Assembly: GCF_026239555.1 (NCBI RefSeq)
Contig: NZ_JAPIVP010000015.1
Location: 1 to 64,000 of the forward strand
Origin: Pedobacter sp. PF22-3
GTDB lineage: Bacteria > Bacteroidota > Bacteroidia > Sphingobacteriales > Sphingobacteriaceae
Direction: 5' to 3'
Length of the DNA: 64,000 nt
Below are positions 8,881-18,285 of the stretch, in pieces. The stretch's first letter is position 1. Each line of letters begins with the position of its first letter. Made by a program: the position numbers and the translations under genes. The notes under the pieces are model-generated. The model was not told the DNA's origin, did not search any database, and saw only the letters and a list, made by a program, of their open reading frames with translations.

Positions 8881-9800
8881 TTTATTTTTCTTTTAAGTTT
8901 AGATATTTCCGTTTGTTGCCTGACTAACATTTTTGATTGCTCATTCATTTTATGCTCATGCTTAATGATGAACAAAGTAAGTTCTTCTATTTTTTGTTGC
9001 TGCAACTTTAGCATTTCACTCACCGCAATCCCATTTTCTTCTAGTTCTCTAGCACTTGGGATTCCAGGCAAATGTTTATGTACCATGATATAACCTTCCA
9101 ATTCTTCCAACGTTCCAACATTATAACCTTCATCAAAAACATAATCAGGCCAGTTAGTGGCTTCTACTTTAATTTCATGTGCTCTGATTTTACCGTTAAC
9201 GGAGAGTTTTTCTTTTGGATTAGTGGTACCGATACCCAGATCGCCATTGGCTAGTAAGGTAACGGCCTTAGTTTCGTTATTACCCACAGAGAATCCAATA
9301 CCATCGAAAGACCTGATTAATAAATCATTTCCGGTGCGTTTAAAACCAGCAATCATATTCCCGCCTAAATCAGTATGTTTTAACCAATATCCATCAATAC
9401 TATTATATTTAAGATTTACTTCACCGGCCACTTCAAGTCTAGAAGTTGGACTGAGTGTACCCAAACCTAGATTCCCACCAGATAGCACCATAAACGTTTG
9501 TCCCATGTCTCCCCACATCTGTACTCCGGTATAGGGGTTTCTTTCCCACCAGGTCCTGGTATCTACCTGTGGTTGTAAAAATGAAAGATCAACAGCGATC
9601 CCATCATGCAATGATGCGGAGAACCAATCGCTACCATTTTGATTACGGTACAGCCATGTTTTATGCATTACGTTATTTGCGATAGTTGAACCTCCGGCAC
9701 TTGATATTTCATAAACATTTCCTTTAACTGTACCAAGCTGAGCTTTCACCTGATTGAATACACTTAATATCAATACGGATACGAATATTATTTTTTTCAT
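8877..9800 (-). CDS. Tail-fibre-like secreted array protein, member 13 (type A)
   Basis: The start is set at the ATG at 9800. The frame extends upstream only through a TTG at 9821 that would overlap the previous gene, whereas ATG at 9800 gives MKKIIFVSVLILSVFNQVKA, a proper signal peptide, 1 bp after the upstream stop. The 307-residue product has two GIG-type units (GNLGLGTLSPTSRLEVAGEV and GDLGIGTTNPKEKLSVNGKI) and the type A module (KVEATNWPDYVFDEGYNVGT). It has the SEMLKLQQQKIEELTLFIIK ending that members 2, 3, 4 and 6 also use, and a coiled-coil tail. Confidence 0.86.
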   Translation of the reverse strand: MKKIIFVSVLILSVFNQVKAQLGTVKGNVYEISSAGGSTIANNVMHKTWLYRNQNGSDWFSASLHDGIAVDLSFLQPQVDTRTWWERNPYTGVQMWGDMGQTFMVLSGGNLGLGTLSPTSRLEVAGEVNLKYNSIDGYWLKHTDLGGNMIAGFKRTGNDLLIRSFDGIGFSVGNNETKAVTLLANGDLGIGTTNPKEKLSVNGKIRAHEIKVEATNWPDYVFDEGYNVGTLEELEGYIMVHKHLPGIPSARELEENGIAVSEMLKLQQQKIEELTLFIIKHEHKMNEQSKMLVRQQTEISKLKRKIK

Positions 9801-9801
9801 T

Positions 9802-10755
9802 TTATCGTTCTTTAAGTTCAATTTTATCCATTCGTTGAATCATTTTTTTGATGGCGTAATCTTGTTCAGCTTGTTTGGCTTTCAGTTGTATATTTTCAAC
9901 TGCTACTTTCTTAAGTGCTTTATCTTTTTCAATTAAATGCAAGGTTAGTTCCTCAATCTTTTTCTGCTGTAATTTCACCACCTCTCCTAACACTAAACCA
10001 TTCGTTTCTATATCTTTTGCACTTGGCATACCAGGCAGATGTCTATTTGCTTTAATATAACCTTCCAATTCTTCCAACGTTCCAACCTTGTAACCTTCAT
10101 CAAAAACATAATCAGGCCAGTTAGTTGCTTCTACTTTGATTTCCCGGGCACGGATATTGCCGTTTACGGATAATTTTTCACGGGGAGTGGTAGTACCTAT
10201 TCCGACATCGCCTTTACCAGATATGGATAGTTCAGGTGAGTATAGTCCTGATACGCTTGAAGGAATAAGCTGCACATAATCAACATACATATCCGTTACA
10301 CCAGGTTGAAAATTCATTCCCCTCATTTCTAAATTAGGAATTCCGTGAGGAATAGATACAGGGATGGTAATCAGCTGCCACTCGTTACTGGCTTTAAACA
10401 TATTGGGTGTAATCCACATAGACCCATACACGATAGCTCCATATTGACTAACGATATCAAGTGTGAAAAGGTTAGCTATCGAACTATTAGACGACACTTT
10501 TATTCTCACCTGAAAAAGATAATTTCCTGCGGTAACTGGTACATAAGGCCCAGCAAAGAAAGTTCCCCCAGCACTACTTGCAGGCCTGAACATACAGGCA
10601 CCTCCGTTTGCACCGGCATCGTTAATCATGGCAGTACCTTCCGTGGGAACTAATCCATTACTTTCATCATGAAAAAGGGTGGAGATCGCTCCCTGCGAAA
10701 AACAGTTGCCAAAACTGACAGCAAGCAATAAGGTTAAAAATAATTGTCTCATCAT
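9802..10755 (-). CDS. Tail-fibre-like secreted array protein, member 12, with jelly-roll-like N-domain (type A)
   Basis: The 317-residue protein has a signal peptide (1-20, NCFSQ). Residues about 22-165 form a beta-sandwich-like region (FFAGPYVPVTAGNYLFQVRI ... NEWQLITIPVSIP) that resembles carbohydrate-binding or galactose-binding-like folds. No other member has this region. One GDVGIGTTTPREKLSVNGNI unit, the type A module (KVEATNWPDYVFDEGYKVGT) and a long heptad tail follow. The different N-domain on the same C-terminus suggests that each member presents its own head domain. The carbohydrate-binding idea is inference from residue pattern only. Confidence 0.85.
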   Translation of the reverse strand: MMRQLFLTLLLAVSFGNCFSQGAISTLFHDESNGLVPTEGTAMINDAGANGGACMFRPASSAGGTFFAGPYVPVTAGNYLFQVRIKVSSNSSIANLFTLDIVSQYGAIVYGSMWITPNMFKASNEWQLITIPVSIPHGIPNLEMRGMNFQPGVTDMYVDYVQLIPSSVSGLYSPELSISGKGDVGIGTTTPREKLSVNGNIRAREIKVEATNWPDYVFDEGYKVGTLEELEGYIKANRHLPGMPSAKDIETNGLVLGEVVKLQQKKIEELTLHLIEKDKALKKVAVENIQLKAKQAEQDYAIKKMIQRMDKIELKER

Positions 10756-10756
10756 T

Positions 10757-11692
10757 TTATTTTTTTTTCTTTTTATTTTCCAAGATATCTACTCGATTAA
10801 TCAGTGCGTTGATCTGTTTGTCCTTTTCAATCAGGTGTAAAGTCAATTCTTCAACCTTTTGCAACAGTTTAATATTCAGTTCTCCCAGATTGACACCGTT
10901 TTCTACCATCTGTTTTGCAGCTGGGATCTCGGGCAGGTGTCTGTTGATTTTTATAAATTTCTCCAGTTCGGCTAATTCAGGAAGCTTATAATCAGCTTCG
11001 AATACAAAATCGGCTCCAGCGTTAGTCGAAACCTTTATTTCGCGGGCGCCTATCTTTCCAGCTACAGTAAGCATATCGGTTGGATTAGTGGTTCCAATGC
11101 CTACCCTGCTTCCCGTAGGGTTAATAATCAGATCACCTCCCCACTGCGTTAAATTATAATTGTGTGTACCAATTATTGTTCTACCACCAAAGCCACTTCC
11201 GATCACCAACCTATCCGATAAATTATCTGATCCACCAAAATCTGCTGCAATCCAACCTCCATTTAAACCAGCATCTTGTCCACTATTAAAAGAATTAATT
11301 GAATTACGACTATTCCAATTAAATACAGCATTTCCTAATCGCAAGCGATCCAGATGACTGTTCCCATTCACATTAAAAAGTTCAGTAGGAGAAAAAGTTC
11401 CGATCCCAACCTTACCACCTTGTGGATTGATATAGGTATTGCCTTGGTTATAATGGTTAATGTAAGTTGCAAAACCTGCTTTTGAATCGAGATGCAGGTT
11501 TCCGTTAGTTACGGCTACAAAAGCGTGATTGGTTACCTGTCCATTTCCTCCAACCTGCAAATATTCTGACCAGGTAGTATTTGGACCATACAGATGATAT
11601 TGATCTCCGGTGATGTTTATCGCTTGTCCATTTGCAGATGAAACGGCGAAAGAAAATAACAAAGCCTGAAATAAGATGCGTTTAATTTTCAT
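10757..11692 (-). CDS. Tail-fibre-like secreted array protein, member 11 (type B)
   Basis: The 311-residue protein has a signal peptide (1-22, ANGQ) and two or three GIG units (GKVGIGTFSPTELFNVNGNS, SRVGIGTTNPTDMLTVAGKI). Its module is type B: REIKVSTNAGADFVFEADYK, LPELAELEKFIKINRHLPEI, AAKQMVENGVNLGELNIKLL. Type B differs from type A in the first half (AGADFVFE for NWPDYVF) but keeps the EELTLHLIEKDK coiled-coil entry. The tail ends in a lysine run. Start and upstream stop overlap by 11 bp. Confidence 0.87.
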   Translation of the reverse strand: MKIKRILFQALLFSFAVSSANGQAINITGDQYHLYGPNTTWSEYLQVGGNGQVTNHAFVAVTNGNLHLDSKAGFATYINHYNQGNTYINPQGGKVGIGTFSPTELFNVNGNSHLDRLRLGNAVFNWNSRNSINSFNSGQDAGLNGGWIAADFGGSDNLSDRLVIGSGFGGRTIIGTHNYNLTQWGGDLIINPTGSRVGIGTTNPTDMLTVAGKIGAREIKVSTNAGADFVFEADYKLPELAELEKFIKINRHLPEIPAAKQMVENGVNLGELNIKLLQKVEELTLHLIEKDKQINALINRVDILENKKKKK

Positions 11693-12524
11693 TATTCTTT
11701 AATTTTCGGTTTTCAACCTCTAATTTTTCTATTCGTTTATTTAGTTGGATGACGTGTAAAGTAAGTTCTTCCAGACTTTTCAACAGCTTTTTGTTCACTT
11801 CACCCAATGCCAATCCATCTTTTTCAATTACTTTTGCAGATGGAATATCAGGCAAGTGTTTATTTGCCTTGATATAACCTTCCAATTCTTCCAACGTTCC
11901 AACCTTATAACCCTCATCAAAAACATAATCAGGCCAGTTGCTGGCTTCTACTTTGATTTCTCGGGCGCGGATGTTGCCGTTTACTGCTAATCTTTCATTA
12001 GGTGTGAGGGTTCCCATGCCAATGTTACCATTATTTACCACCAACCAATCGTTCATGAAACTGAGCTCCGGACGGCCAGAGAAAGAAGGTGAAAACTTAA
12101 TTAATTGTTCTTCCTGATCTGCGTTATTGGTTGCAACTATATCCAGATCTATCGCATTACCTCTATCTGTAGTTTTAAACTTCCAGCGGTAAATATTTTC
12201 ATAATTGGCAGACAGAACGATATTGGTTGCAGCAGGAGAATTACCAAAAATATGAAGTTGATTGTTGCTAAATGAGTTGGTATTAATACCTATTCCCGGA
12301 ACACTAAATACACCAGATGAGATCAATCTGTTTCCAAAAATATAAAGCCTTAAAGAAAAATCTTCAGTCCCATTATCAATCTCATGAAAATCAATATATT
12401 TCCCTAATTCAGATACACCATCACCTCCTATATGAACTGACTTATTCCAATTCTGTGCATTTGCATTTGTAAAAGCCAGACATAAAACTAATGCTATTGG
12501 AATCTTATCTATTCTTATTTTCAT
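11682..12524 (-). CDS. Tail-fibre-like secreted array protein, member 10 (type A)
   Basis: The 280-residue protein has a signal peptide (1-23, NANAQ) and a variable beta-rich N-part (about 24-165) without a second GIG unit. One GNIGMGTLTPNERLAVNGNI unit and the type A module follow (KVEASNWPDYVFDEGYKVGT, KHLPDIPSAKVIEKDGLALG). The coiled-coil tail is short and asparagine-rich. The start lies 20 bp inside the end of member 9, so translation is probably coupled. Confidence 0.87.
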   Translation of the reverse strand: MKIRIDKIPIALVLCLAFTNANAQNWNKSVHIGGDGVSELGKYIDFHEIDNGTEDFSLRLYIFGNRLISSGVFSVPGIGINTNSFSNNQLHIFGNSPAATNIVLSANYENIYRWKFKTTDRGNAIDLDIVATNNADQEEQLIKFSPSFSGRPELSFMNDWLVVNNGNIGMGTLTPNERLAVNGNIRAREIKVEASNWPDYVFDEGYKVGTLEELEGYIKANKHLPDIPSAKVIEKDGLALGEVNKKLLKSLEELTLHVIQLNKRIEKLEVENRKLKNNEN

Positions 12525-13614
12525 TTTGTTTTAATTTCAATTCAATTTCATTTAAATGGTTTTGCTGCTGTTTTAATAAGATTTTAAATTCATTAATCTC
12601 TTTATCGCGTGCTATAGACTTACTATTTTCTTCAATTAGATGAATTGTAAGTTCTTCAACCTTCTTTAATAATAGTTTATTTATTTCGCCTAGCTGCAAA
12701 CCATTTAATTCTATTTCATGAGCACTCGGCATCTCAGGCAAATGTTTATTTGCTTTGATATAACTTTCCAATTCTTTTAACGTTCCAACATTGTAACCCT
12801 CATCAAAAACATAATCAGGCCAATTGGTGGCTTCTACTTTGATTTCTCGGGCGCGGATGTTGCCATTTACGGATAATTTTTCGCGAGGCATACCAGTGCC
12901 TATGCCCACATCGCCATTAGCCTTAATTGTCATTGAAAGAGCCCCTGTGAAGGCCTGACCTTCAGTTACCGAACTTGGTGTATTGGTATAAAATAAAATA
13001 CCTCCCTGATGATTCTGCCCATTTCCCGGAATTACTATGGAAGCTCCAGACATTGAGGGATGTGTATTTGCAATCTTCTGATCATCATTGTCAGAAAAAA
13101 ACAGGTTAGAAGACATGAGTACGGTTCCATGATTATTAGAGCTAAAATTGGCATAGTTCTTTGTGCTCGTGTTAGAGTTTGTTTGACCAAAAGCTGCATT
13201 AAAGCTTTTAATATTACCAAGTACATCCAATTTTGATGCTGGATTCGAAACTCCTATACCCACATTTCCTGAACTTACCCTCAGTCCTCCCCGCTGGATA
13301 TCTACATAGCTATTTTGATATGAAATTCCCGGATCAAGGATGATGCCTGTGTCCCAGCTAAGTTTTAATTGTTGATAAGCTGGCGCAAGCCAAGACCCGG
13401 GTGTACGGTAGATCCCATAATTCAAAGGTCCTCCATTATACCAGGTAATCCCATCGGGTGTATCGCTTCCATCATTAAGATTATTAAAACTAATTTTTGC
13501 CGCAGGGTTTAAGGTACCAATGCCAACATTTCCACCGTTGGTAGGAAATACACTTTGTGCTGAAACGAGCCCAAAGCTTGAACTAAAGAATACAAGAGCG
13601 AGAATTTTCTTCAT
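12505..13614 (-). CDS. Tail-fibre-like secreted array protein, member 9 (type A, longest)
   Basis: The 369-residue protein has a signal peptide MKKILALVFFSSSFGLVSAQ that is almost the same as that of member 5 (16474-17190). Three GIG units (GNVGIGTLNPAAKISF, GNVGIGVSNPASKLDV, GDVGIGTGMPREKLSV) separate two variable parts. The type A module (KVEATNWPDYVFDEGYNVGT) and a long asparagine- and glutamine-rich coiled coil end the protein. DNA around its start (13533-13685) closely matches 17109-17261, a duplicated junction that includes the 3' end of the neighbouring gene. Confidence 0.87.
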   Translation of the reverse strand: MKKILALVFFSSSFGLVSAQSVFPTNGGNVGIGTLNPAAKISFNNLNDGSDTPDGITWYNGGPLNYGIYRTPGSWLAPAYQQLKLSWDTGIILDPGISYQNSYVDIQRGGLRVSSGNVGIGVSNPASKLDVLGNIKSFNAAFGQTNSNTSTKNYANFSSNNHGTVLMSSNLFFSDNDDQKIANTHPSMSGASIVIPGNGQNHQGGILFYTNTPSSVTEGQAFTGALSMTIKANGDVGIGTGMPREKLSVNGNIRAREIKVEATNWPDYVFDEGYNVGTLKELESYIKANKHLPEMPSAHEIELNGLQLGEINKLLLKKVEELTIHLIEENSKSIARDKEINEFKILLKQQQNHLNEIELKLKQNENKNR

Positions 13615-13617
13615 ATT

Positions 13618-14619
13618 TTAATGTTTAATATTTTTCCTGATGATTAACAATTCTTTCATTACGCGATCAATCTGTTGCTGTTGTTTTTTATTGATGGCTT
13701 GTTCGTCATGAAGCTGTTTATCCTTTTCAATAAGATGCAGGGTGAGCTCTTCAACCTTTTGCAGCAGTTTGATGTTCAATTCCCCAAGATTTACTCCTTC
13801 ATCTACCATTTGTTTTGCTGTCGGAATTTCAGGAAGGTGTTTATTGGTTTTTACAAATTTTTCCAATTCTGTTAAGTCTGGGAGTTTGTAATTCGGTTCG
13901 AATACAAAATCGGCACCGGCATTGGTAGAAACTTTAATTTCTCGTGCACCGATTTTACCTGCGACAGTTAGCAAATCTGTTGGATTGGTTGTGCCAATCC
14001 CTACATTGCCAACAGGATCAATAACCATTCTAACCAAGGGTTGTGAACCATAAGCGGTAGCAAAAACCAATCTTGCCTTAGCATCATTGGTAGCGTCATC
14101 AGTAAGCTGAGCACCTATATAGGCCATTCCTTTATTAAATTGTGCATTCCGTGCTATCCAGCTTACACTGCCTGCAGAACTTCCACTCATGATCGAATTA
14201 TTGCTAAGAATCAGGTGCGATTGACTATTCATTTCAGCATTTGGATTGAAGATCTCAAAGACTTTATTATTTCCACCATGATAATAACTTTGGGGATTTG
14301 GTACATTTAAGCCAAGGTTGCCTGAGGGTATGTCCATTGCTAAAAAGCTGGTTCCAGAATATGGACCGCCCAAAAATATTCTTTTAGTGGAAGTGGCCCC
14401 ATAGATGGATTGCGAATTGTAGCCACCAATAAAAATGGCTTCGGGGTCCCAACCATGGTAGCTACCAATCAGCTGCTGTATAAAACCATTCTGACTACTT
14501 ACCACAATATTATCATAACTATCTTTAATGGTGATTCTCGGGGTAACCACAGGATCCTGTGCTTTCAATTGCATGATAAAGCAAATGTTCAGCAATATAT
14601 ATATCGAATATTTTTTCAT
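13618..14619 (-). CDS. Tail-fibre-like secreted array protein, member 8 (type B, mosaic)
   Basis: The 333-residue protein has a signal peptide (1-20, QLKAQ), a variable N-part, one GNVGIGTTNPTDLLTVAGKI unit and a type B module (ADFVFEPNYKLPDLTELEKF, KQMVDEGVNLGELNIKLLQK). Its module DNA is identical over 142 nt to that of member 7 (13751-13892 against 14776-14917). The last residues (QQQQIDRVMKELLIIRKNIK) match the end of member 4, a type A protein. The gene therefore looks like a mosaic of two parents. Start overlaps the stop of member 7 by 4 bp. Confidence 0.87.
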   Translation of the reverse strand: MKKYSIYILLNICFIMQLKAQDPVVTPRITIKDSYDNIVVSSQNGFIQQLIGSYHGWDPEAIFIGGYNSQSIYGATSTKRIFLGGPYSGTSFLAMDIPSGNLGLNVPNPQSYYHGGNNKVFEIFNPNAEMNSQSHLILSNNSIMSGSSAGSVSWIARNAQFNKGMAYIGAQLTDDATNDAKARLVFATAYGSQPLVRMVIDPVGNVGIGTTNPTDLLTVAGKIGAREIKVSTNAGADFVFEPNYKLPDLTELEKFVKTNKHLPEIPTAKQMVDEGVNLGELNIKLLQKVEELTLHLIEKDKQLHDEQAINKKQQQQIDRVMKELLIIRKNIKH

Positions 14620-15551
14620 TTCCGTTTTGGATTTATAGCCATTGTTCTTTTGAGCTCAGTTTGCAATGACAAGAGCATTTGCTGCTGATCTTTCATCGCT
14701 TTTTTAAGATCATTAATATCCGTTAACTGTGCAGTTAAGGTTTTATCCTTCTCAATCAGATGCAAAGTAAGTTCCTCAACCTTTTGCAGCAGTTTGATGT
14801 TCAATTCCCCAAGATTTACTCCTTCATCTACCATTTGTTTTGCTGTCGGAATTTCAGGAAGGTGTTTATTGGTTTTTACAAATTTTTCCAATTCTGTTAA
14901 GTCTGGGAGTTTGTAATCGGGCTCAAACACAAAGTCGGCTCCCGCATTAGTGGAAACCTTTATTTCGCGGGCACCAATGTTGCCAGCTACCGTAAGCTTA
15001 TCCTGTGGATTAGCTGTCCCAATACCTACATTTCCATTTTGCAGAAAACTAAAAACATATGGATTATTCGTATCTGAAAAACTTCCTGTATGCCCACCAA
15101 AACCGTTGTCCATTGCTAATAACTTAAATACGCCATTACTCGTTCCCATTTTAAATGATGAGATATCCGGTTGATGAAAGGTGATCACTGGTTGGTTTGC
15201 TTTAATTTCGAACGACTCTGCCGGTGCTGTTGTTCCAATCCCAAGGTTTCCCATCAGATAACTTGCTTTACCTAATTCTGATGAAATTGAGGCATTGGGT
15301 GTTTGTGGTGTATTCCATGCCGAGAAATTAAAATTTTGACCTGTACTACTGATCCTGGAGGCACTATAATTCGACCACCACATGATACTACTGTCATGTC
15401 TTACACCTCCGTTAGCATCGCTACCGATAACCACATCTGCCCCATAGGGATTATTGGGATCTATAACATTATTTCCGGTAGTTACTACCTGTACTTGCGC
15501 CAATGCGGCACTTCCTGAGCACAACAGGAAGGAGAGCAATAAAATTTTCAT
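14616..15551 (-). CDS. Tail-fibre-like secreted array protein, member 7 (type B)
   Basis: The 311-residue protein has a signal peptide (1-18, AALAQ) and two GIG-type units (GNLGIGTTAPAESFEIKANQ, GNVGIGTANPQDKLTVAGNI). The type B module follows (ADFVFEPDYKLPDLTELEKF), and a coiled-coil tail ends the protein. The module is the donor or recipient of the 142-nt identical block shared with member 8. The 29-bp spacer to member 6 is one of the larger gaps in the array. Confidence 0.87.
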   Translation of the reverse strand: MKILLLSFLLCSGSAALAQVQVVTTGNNVIDPNNPYGADVVIGSDANGGVRHDSSIMWWSNYSASRISSTGQNFNFSAWNTPQTPNASISSELGKASYLMGNLGIGTTAPAESFEIKANQPVITFHQPDISSFKMGTSNGVFKLLAMDNGFGGHTGSFSDTNNPYVFSFLQNGNVGIGTANPQDKLTVAGNIGAREIKVSTNAGADFVFEPDYKLPDLTELEKFVKTNKHLPEIPTAKQMVDEGVNLGELNIKLLQKVEELTLHLIEKDKTLTAQLTDINDLKKAMKDQQQMLLSLQTELKRTMAINPKRK

Positions 15552-15580
15552 TTGTTTGGTTTAAATTTGAAAAGGATAAT

Positions 15581-16477
15581 CTATTTTTTATTTTTCAGCC
15601 CCTTGAGATCAGCATTTTGAGTTTCTACTTTTTTACTTAATTCGATGAGCTGTAAGGTTAATTCTTCTATTTTTTGTTGCTGCAGTTTCAGCATTTCGCT
15701 TACCGCAATCCCATTTGCCTCCACATCTTTGGCACTCGGCATTCCAGGCAAATGTTTATGCGTTTTGATATAACTTTCCAACACTTCCAAAGTTCCAACC
15801 TTATAACCTTCCTCAAAAACATAATCAGGCCAGTTGGCGGCTTCAACCTTTACTTCTTTTGCCCTGATCTTGCCGTTAACAGAAAGCTTTTCTGTGGGGT
15901 TTAATGTACCAAACCCAATATTGCCCGAGTTGTTAAAAAAAGAGAAGCTTTCTGGATTAGCATTTGATGACCAGGTAAATTGCGTTGGTGTAGTGTTTTC
16001 CTTTTGAAAGTAAGGAGTAAAATCATTACCTCTAATTAGGAAAGTTAAGCCAAGATTTGCAATTGGTGTTTTGATATAAACATCATAAAGCTCTTCATTC
16101 CCATTTTCATTTGAGATTTTTGCATACCATTGCAATTGGTTAGCAGAATTTCCAGATAACTGTAAAATGGGTTTTTGTGTACCCGATAACTTTTGCGGAA
16201 AAGAAAAATCGATATAACTACCTCCCGATCCTTGATAATCTACAAAATAAGCACGACCAGCCACACCTCCTTTGCCCCAAAAACCTTGTGAAGGATTATA
16301 GTTTTTTATTGAAAATAGTTTTATCCATTCTTGCTCCACCGTATGGTGATAATATTCATAAACATAAAGTTTGGTATTGCTATTTTTATTTGGATCACCC
16401 AATATGGTTTGTGCATTACCTAAATGGTAACCAATTAATAAAGCAATTAAAATGATCCAGAATTTGAAGTTTTTCAT
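15581..16477 (-). CDS. Tail-fibre-like secreted array protein, member 6 (type A)
   Basis: The 298-residue protein has a signal peptide (1-22, LGNAQ). A variable N-domain of about 170 residues has no GIG unit; it is beta-rich and aromatic (YVYEYYHHTVEQEWIKLFSI). One GNIGFGTLNPTEKLSVNGKI unit, the type A module (KVEAANWPDYVFEEGYKVGT) and a short coiled coil follow. The start overlaps the stop of member 5 by 4 bp. The head domain has no match I recognise. Confidence 0.86.
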   Translation of the reverse strand: MKNFKFWIILIALLIGYHLGNAQTILGDPNKNSNTKLYVYEYYHHTVEQEWIKLFSIKNYNPSQGFWGKGGVAGRAYFVDYQGSGGSYIDFSFPQKLSGTQKPILQLSGNSANQLQWYAKISNENGNEELYDVYIKTPIANLGLTFLIRGNDFTPYFQKENTTPTQFTWSSNANPESFSFFNNSGNIGFGTLNPTEKLSVNGKIRAKEVKVEAANWPDYVFEEGYKVGTLEVLESYIKTHKHLPGMPSAKDVEANGIAVSEMLKLQQQKIEELTLQLIELSKKVETQNADLKGLKNKK

Positions 16478-17190
16478 AATTTTTGAGCTTTAGATTTTAG
16501 CGCTTCTAATTCTTTTTTGATAATTATCATTTCTCTATCTTTTTGAATTAGATAGAGCGTAATTTCCTCTACTTTTTTAAGCAACAGTTTGTTCATTTCA
16601 CCTAATGCTATCCCATTTTCTTGTACTTCTTTAGCTGAAGGAATCTCTGGCAAATGTTTATTCGCTTTGATATAACTTTCCAACTCTGCCAACGTTCCAA
16701 CCTTATAATCCTCAGCAAAAACATAATCAGGCCAGTTGGTGGCTTCTACCTTGATTTCGCGGGCACGGATATTGCCATTTACGGAGAGTTTTTCTGAAGG
16801 AGTAAATGTGCCAAGGCCTAAATTCCCATTTGCACCGAGGTTCATTAACACATATTCGGTATCGGTTCCGGCATCTCTTTTGAGCCATTGGAAAAGTGGA
16901 AATGCAGCTCTGCTATCAATCCTAAAGGCAGCGCCTAAAAACGAACTTTTTTTATTTGCTTCTCTAAAGTTCAAACTCATATTAAACAGCGGGACAGTAC
17001 CGCCAACTTCAGTATTTAATCCTAACGGTATTTCAGCATTCGAAATCAGGATGTTTCCTCTAACATCCAATTTTTCTTGTGGTGTAATTGTTCCTATTCC
17101 AACGTTGGCACCGTTGGTAGGAAATACACTTTGTGCTGAAGCCGCCCCAAAGCTTGCACTAAGGAACATAAGAGCGAGAATTTTCTTCAT
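16474..17190 (-). CDS. Tail-fibre-like secreted array protein, member 5 (type A)
   Basis: The 238-residue protein is one of the shorter members. It has a signal peptide (MKKILALMFLSASFGAASAQ) nearly identical to that of member 9. Two or three GIG units follow (ANVGIGTITPQEKLDVRGNI, GNLGLGTFTPSEKLSVNGNI), then the type A module (KVEATNWPDYVFAEDYKVGT, KHLPEIPSAKEVQENGIALG) and a basic coiled-coil tail. Its 5' end and the 3' end of member 4 form the junction block duplicated at 13533-13685. Confidence 0.86.
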   Translation of the reverse strand: MKKILALMFLSASFGAASAQSVFPTNGANVGIGTITPQEKLDVRGNILISNAEIPLGLNTEVGGTVPLFNMSLNFREANKKSSFLGAAFRIDSRAAFPLFQWLKRDAGTDTEYVLMNLGANGNLGLGTFTPSEKLSVNGNIRAREIKVEATNWPDYVFAEDYKVGTLAELESYIKANKHLPEIPSAKEVQENGIALGEMNKLLLKKVEEITLYLIQKDREMIIIKKELEALKSKAQKL

Positions 17191-17193
17191 ATT

Positions 17194-18285
17194 TTAATGT
17201 TTAATATTTTTCTTGATGATTAACAATTCATTGATTACACGATCTAGCTGTTGCTGTTGTTTTATATTTATGACTTTTTCATCACGAAGCTGTCTATCCT
17301 TTTCGATGAGATGCAAGGTTAATTCTTCTATTTTTTGCTGTTGTAATTTTAACATTTCACTCACCGTAATTCCATTCGCTTCTACTTCTTGAGCACTCGG
17401 CATTCCAGGCAAATGTTTATGCGTTTTGATATAACTTTCCAATTCTTCCAACTTTCCAACCTTATAACCCTCAGCAAAAACGTAATCAGGCCAATTGGTG
17501 GCTTCTACTTTTATTTCGCGGGCGCGAATATTGCCGTTTACGGAAAGCTTTTCCCGAGGGCTTAATGTCCCCATTCCAATATTTCCAACGCCATCAATCA
17601 CAATATCATCACCATAAAACCATTGTTGGCCATTTCCATACTTATCAAACATCCTTCGGGTGCCCAGAATCATTTTACCGGTAGCATTACCATTACCTGT
17701 ATTTCCCGCTACAGTCATTATTCTGGCCTGTCCCCAAGGGTTACTTCCGTCTGTATTACCTGGTATCACAAATTCAAGTGAGGAACCTTTATCTTCAAGT
17801 CGCCCTCCCGTTTGGGCTTCAACAATAAGACTACTATTAGTATTATAATTATTACCATCGTTAAGGTTTGCTCCATTACCTAAAGCACGAACTTTTGAAG
17901 GATTATTCAATTGTGATTGCACCCAATCTTGTGTTGCAACTGTATGCCAGTTACCCCAAGTACTTTGATATTGCTGACGATAGTATAAGCCATCAGTAAA
18001 ATAACCGAGTCCGATTTGCCCTATCCAGTTATTGCCATGATCATGCTGCATTTCAATAATATGATACCAATCAGAGGATGTAGGGGCATTTATTTGGGTT
18101 TGGGCGTTAAATATATACATCCCCGGCATGCCCGTCCCTCCCCAGTTTTGATTAATATTTAAATCACCTGTGTATTGATTGGCATTAGTTTTAACACCAT
18201 TAGCAGTTGTTAGTGGCTCTTGCGCAATTACCGCCTCAGACAGTCCTAGTGCGGTAATCAATAACAATACTTTCTTATTTAGCAT
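17194..18285 (-). CDS. Tail-fibre-like secreted array protein, member 4, with pyocin-knob-like N-domain (type A)
   Basis: The 363-residue protein has a signal peptide (1-21, AVIAQ). Residues about 30-120 resemble the knob domain of phage and pyocin tail fibres (NAPTSSDWYHIIEMQHDHGN ... YQSTWGNWHTVATQDWVQSQ). This is the clearest link between the array and tail-fibre receptor-binding parts. After a second variable part come a GNIGMGTLSPREKLSVNGNI unit, the type A module (NWPDYVFAEGYKVGKLEELE) and a tail (QQQQLDRVINELLIIKKNIK) shared with member 8. The start overlaps member 3 by 11 bp. Confidence 0.86.
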   Translation of the reverse strand: MLNKKVLLLITALGLSEAVIAQEPLTTANGVKTNANQYTGDLNINQNWGGTGMPGMYIFNAQTQINAPTSSDWYHIIEMQHDHGNNWIGQIGLGYFTDGLYYRQQYQSTWGNWHTVATQDWVQSQLNNPSKVRALGNGANLNDGNNYNTNSSLIVEAQTGGRLEDKGSSLEFVIPGNTDGSNPWGQARIMTVAGNTGNGNATGKMILGTRRMFDKYGNGQQWFYGDDIVIDGVGNIGMGTLSPREKLSVNGNIRAREIKVEATNWPDYVFAEGYKVGKLEELESYIKTHKHLPGMPSAQEVEANGITVSEMLKLQQQKIEELTLHLIEKDRQLRDEKVINIKQQQQLDRVINELLIIKKNIKH

